DNA of 15,115 nt, taken from assembly GCA_900545905.1 (NCBI GenBank), contig URBA01000011.1, positions 1 to 15,115 on the forward strand, read 5' to 3'. The translations under genes were made by a program, and so were the position numbers. Below, piece after piece: positions 12,472 through 15,115 of this stretch (position 1 is the first letter of the stretch; every line of letters begins with the position of its first letter). This stretch comes from an uncultured Collinsella sp. (lineage in GTDB: Bacteria; Actinomycetota; Coriobacteriia; Coriobacteriales; Coriobacteriaceae). Below the pieces are notes generated by a model. That model was not told where the DNA came from. It saw nothing but the letters and a program-made list of their open reading frames with translations, and did not search any database.

Positions 12472-14913
12472 CTACCCCAGCGAGCGGTTGAGGGAGCCGA
12501 GCTCGTCGTTGCCCATGGTGCGCCACATTTGGAAGATGCAACCGCGTGCCAGGAAAAAGAAGCCGTTGTCGACCAGTTGAACAGCGGCATCTGCCAGCTG
12601 ATTCGTCACGACGGACACTGGCGGCAGCTCGAGTCCAGCCTTGCGGATGGTCTCGACCGCCTCCTCGAACGTCGGAGGCTCGCTGACGCCCATCTCGTTC
12701 ATAAGGCCCTGCATTTCTTCCAGCGCGCTACTGCCCGACTCCTCGCCGCGCGGCACCAGACGGTAACAAGCCAGCGCCAGGTCGAGCTGATCGCAATTCC
12801 AATAGGCAAACGCCAAGCGGTAGAACAGGTAGCCGATTGCAGAACGATCGCTGGCAATACGTAGGCCGTGGCGCGCCACCTCGATAATCTCGTCAAAGCG
12901 CTCCAGACGCGCAAGCACGTTGATGAGCGCAAAGTGCGATTGCATGGACGAGCGCGCCAGATCGTAAAGATGGCGCACCTCGGGCAGCGCTCGTTCAAAG
13001 TCCTCTTGCTCGGCGTAAAAGCTGCAGATCTCGTGCTGGGCAAAGTACAGCGCATCGGGCGCACGAAGGATTCGCACAGAGCGGTCTTCTTCCAACACCG
13101 GTAGCACCATGCGCACCAGCTGGTTATCGCAAAACTGCGTTTGAACCGGACCTGTCGCCAAAAGCTCGGCGACGGCGCACTTAGCCTCCAACTCCTCGAC
13201 GAGCCGGGAAAAGCCTTCAAAAGCACCTGTACGGTCGACTTTTGCCTGCTCGCGCAATTCAACAACACGGGCCACGTATGGGTCGTCGTCCTCTTCCATG
13301 ACCTCCAACTCGTCAGCCGTATCGGCAAGCAGCAGATCGCGCAGCGCCGGCGGCAGCGTGCGATGGTCATCACGCGGACGAGCATGAACCTCCGCAGGCT
13401 CAATCGTCTCCGGAGCGGTTGACTCATACGCCTCAAGTACACGCTTGCACGACATATCGTCCATGTCCATGCTCTCAAGATCCTTGGCGACAGGCACGCA
13501 ATCGGCCAGATAGGCCGCACGCCCAAAGAAATACGTTGCAACAACGCGCTCGCCCTGCTCACTGTCGGGAGCAGCAATCTGCACATAGCAGCGCGTGATG
13601 CAGGTGCCCGCGGCAAAACACGCTGCCGCAAGCGTGAGTGCCACGCGCGCATCGTGCTCCGCGGCCCAGATCGCGCGCGTGTCCTCGTCCAGCTCGCGCC
13701 AGGCGTCATCCTGAGCGTCGTATTCACGTTGCGGCATGGCATCAACGACAGACTGCCCAAACCGAACGAGCATAATCCCCTCGGCAACGTTTGCCCGATA
13801 GGTATAGTCGAGCCGCGTGACCACGTTGAGCGCCTCAACGATTCGCGCAAAACGGGTGCGCACGTCCCACTCGCCGCCCGGCTGGCACGAAACCGTTCCC
13901 GGCTTGGCCCACGGGTTATCGCTCGAGGCCGTATCGAGCAGTCGGGGAACATCGTTGGTCGTCTTGGCGATATGCCACGCATCAAAGAGCGCGCAGCCCT
14001 CAAGGCTCGGCGAGGATGCCGCAGGGGCCAATCCGGCCCCGATGCGCTCAAGGATGCCGGAGAGGCGGTTGAGACGGCACTCGATGGCAAGCAGCATGTC
14101 AATCTCGTCCTGGTCCAACAGGCTACGATCAAAATTGAGATAGAACAACTTTGACCGGTCGATGCGCGCTAGGCTCATTTCTGACTTGGCGGCAATGGTG
14201 CGCAGACGGGGCAAGTCGACCTCGCTCATAAGGGCGGCGGCATAGCGCTCGATACCGCTCGGATTCTCGGTATGGTCAACGCGGTAAAGCAGCGTCTCGA
14301 TAGCATCGGGGAGCGGTGCCGTGTTAAAGCCCAAAAACACCTCGACCGGCTCGGGCAACTTTACGAGCTTGATCTTGTCGACAACGTTTTGCATACCCTC
14401 GTCGAGTCCGCCGGCGTCCGCCGTGTTCACAATAGCGCTTTCGGAGTTGGCAAATATCACGTAGCGCAAGAACATCGAGGCCATGAACTCACCGTAAGGA
14501 AGGGCGCGGGTCGAATTCCATGTCTCGTGGTCGGACTGCTCGCGCATGGGGCCTTCGGGAGAGCCGGCAGTTTGCGCACACGCGCGCATTGCACCGTTGG
14601 CTTTCCTTACCATAATCTCACCAATACTGGAATCCGACTCGTCAAGGACCAGTTCCATGTCGGGATCGTTGGGCAGCGGAGCCTCGCTGACGGGGCGGTC
14701 CACCTTGTACACCTCACCCGAAACGCTTACGTAGCCCAAAAGCGACACATGACTTTTGCCAACGAACTCGACGACATAACAAGATTCATGCTGATCCTCG
14801 CCAAAGAGTTTCCAGACCACGCCATATGAGCGTCCCGCAGGCTGCTCGGGCATCGCCGGAAAGCGCTTCTTGGGATCGAGAAACCTGAGCTTGTATGTCG
14901 GACGCTCTGCCAC
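12472..14913 (-). CDS. Large uncharacterised protein with C-terminal TPR-like repeats
   Basis: I do not recognise this 813-aa protein. It has no signal peptide and no clear membrane helix, so it is probably cytoplasmic. The N-terminal 100 residues are beta-rich (YVVEFVGKSHVSLLGYVSVSG); the middle (about 140-480) is mixed, with an Ala/Cys-rich hydrophobic patch at 423-447 (ALTLAAACFAAGTCITRCYVQ). An acidic linker lies at 531-545 (DTADELEVMEEDDDP). Residues 620-720 look like tetratricopeptide helices (FAQHEICSFYAEQEDFERALPEVRHLYDLA, LFYRLAFAYWNCDQLDLALACYRLV), which suggests protein binding. No catalytic motif is evident. The start is a GTG at 14911-14913 with AGGGTGA about 7 nt upstream. It stands alone, between two tRNA genes. 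The reading frame is intact and codon use is like the neighbours'. Confidence 0.85.
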   Translation of the reverse strand: MAERPTYKLRFLDPKKRFPAMPEQPAGRSYGVVWKLFGEDQHESCYVVEFVGKSHVSLLGYVSVSGEVYKVDRPVSEAPLPNDPDMELVLDESDSSIGEIMVRKANGAMRACAQTAGSPEGPMREQSDHETWNSTRALPYGEFMASMFLRYVIFANSESAIVNTADAGGLDEGMQNVVDKIKLVKLPEPVEVFLGFNTAPLPDAIETLLYRVDHTENPSGIERYAAALMSEVDLPRLRTIAAKSEMSLARIDRSKLFYLNFDRSLLDQDEIDMLLAIECRLNRLSGILERIGAGLAPAASSPSLEGCALFDAWHIAKTTNDVPRLLDTASSDNPWAKPGTVSCQPGGEWDVRTRFARIVEALNVVTRLDYTYRANVAEGIMLVRFGQSVVDAMPQREYDAQDDAWRELDEDTRAIWAAEHDARVALTLAAACFAAGTCITRCYVQIAAPDSEQGERVVATYFFGRAAYLADCVPVAKDLESMDMDDMSCKRVLEAYESTAPETIEPAEVHARPRDDHRTLPPALRDLLLADTADELEVMEEDDDPYVARVVELREQAKVDRTGAFEGFSRLVEELEAKCAVAELLATGPVQTQFCDNQLVRMVLPVLEEDRSVRILRAPDALYFAQHEICSFYAEQEDFERALPEVRHLYDLARSSMQSHFALINVLARLERFDEIIEVARHGLRIASDRSAIGYLFYRLAFAYWNCDQLDLALACYRLVPRGEESGSSALEEMQGLMNEMGVSEPPTFEEAVETIRKAGLELPPVSVVTNQLADAAVQLVDNGFFFLARGCIFQMWRTMGNDELGSLNRSLG

Positions 14914-14949
14914 GAAATATCACCCTGATCGGTCGCTTGAGAAGGAGTG

Positions 14950-14968
14950 GTCGCGAATAAGTCGCGAC
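14950..14968. promoter_or_regulatory. Hairpin in the leader of the 813-aa gene
   Basis: GTCGCGA and TCGCGAC form a perfect 7-bp inverted repeat around ATAAG, 37 bp upstream of the GTG start codon. A second dyad, ACTCG with CGAGT, lies at 14972-14991. With no U tract on either strand these look like operator or leader structures. I see no convincing promoter hexamers here. Confidence 0.4.
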
Positions 14969-15030
14969 ATCTACTCGGAATCTTACACGAGTCGACAGGA
15001 AATCGTCCGCTTCACGCCCGCGCCTCGACC

Positions 15031-15047
15031 GAGGTTCGAATCCATGC
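15031..15047 (+). repeat. T-arm-like sequence near the right end
   Basis: GAGGTTCGAATCCATGC shares GGTTCGAATCC with the two 17-nt copies at 12026 and 12217. Like them it lies on the plus strand, shortly beyond the terminator of a minus-strand tRNA. The would-be T-stem has an A.A mismatch. No complete tRNA can be folded around it. Confidence 0.5.
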
Positions 15048-15060
15048 AGCGGCGACATAA

Positions 15061-15088
15061 AAGAAAAGCCCCCGTTGCCGGGAGCTTT
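15061..15088 (-). terminator. Rho-independent terminator of the tRNA at the right edge
   Basis: A 10-bp stem (15065-15074 with 15079-15088) has one pair that is G.U on the minus strand and C.A on the plus strand, a GCAA tetraloop on the minus strand, and the tail TTTTCTTTT. It starts 9 nt after the CCA of the partial tRNA. Confidence 0.8.
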
Positions 15089-15097
15089 AAAGTCAAT

Positions 15098-15115
15098 TGG
15101 TGCGGCGTATAGGAT
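15098..15115 (-). tRNA. 3' end of a tRNA, cut by the window edge
   Basis: The minus strand reads ATCCTAT-ACGCCGC-A-CCA: the end of a T-arm, a 7-nt acceptor strand, discriminator A and an encoded CCA, followed by a terminator. The missing 5' end should begin GCGGCGT. The discriminator A and that acceptor would suit tRNA-Leu, but the anticodon is outside the window, so the identity is open. Confidence 0.75.

Overview
The window looks like chromosomal DNA of a moderately GC-rich Gram-positive bacterium, most likely of the class Coriobacteriia (Collinsella or a close relative). This rests on the gene mix, the GC-rich codon use, the GTG starts and the GNRA-loop terminators; it is an inference and no 16S or other marker gene is present. 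Almost everything lies on the minus strand; the one clear plus-strand gene is a D,D-carboxypeptidase at 10627-11967.

Reading the minus strand from right to left: the 3' end of a tRNA at the right edge, then a large unrecognised 813-aa protein with TPR-like repeats (12472-14913), then a tRNA-Ser(GCU) gene (12289-12379). A 320-bp mosaic follows (about 11966-12288), made of tRNA-derived repeats, hairpins and terminators. The plus-strand carboxypeptidase ends against this mosaic. Divergent from it is a VanR/VanS-like two-component system (9734-10429 and 8470-9708). Next come pstB (7491-8366), a PhoB-type regulator (6698-7426) and a PhoR-type kinase (5270-6694), all on the same strand and closely spaced. 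After a hairpin there is a short polysaccharide phosphoregulation operon: a Wzz/CpsC membrane protein, a CpsD tyrosine autokinase and a CpsB PHP phosphatase (3010-5074), followed by a GNAT acetyltransferase (2470-2970). The left part holds htpG (242-2266), with an intrinsic terminator in its leader and a 70-nt hairpin just after its stop.

The theme of the middle region is the cell envelope and phosphate. The VanRS-like pair probably senses wall stress and may control itself and the adjacent carboxypeptidase, which trims the terminal D-Ala of peptidoglycan precursors. The PhoBR-like pair and PstB belong to phosphate-starvation response and uptake, yet no pstS, pstC, pstA or phoU gene is in the window. 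The CpsC/CpsD/CpsB set controls chain length and export of an exopolysaccharide whose glycosyltransferases are also not here.

The least ordinary parts are the non-coding ones: the tRNA-Ser mosaic, where a 57-nt tRNA-tail-plus-terminator unit is duplicated at a 190-bp offset and a 17-nt T-arm sequence recurs in inverted orientation; the terminator inside the htpG leader; the long hairpin after htpG; and several dyads in the regulatory gaps. I found no CRISPR array, transposase, integrase or obvious defence gene.
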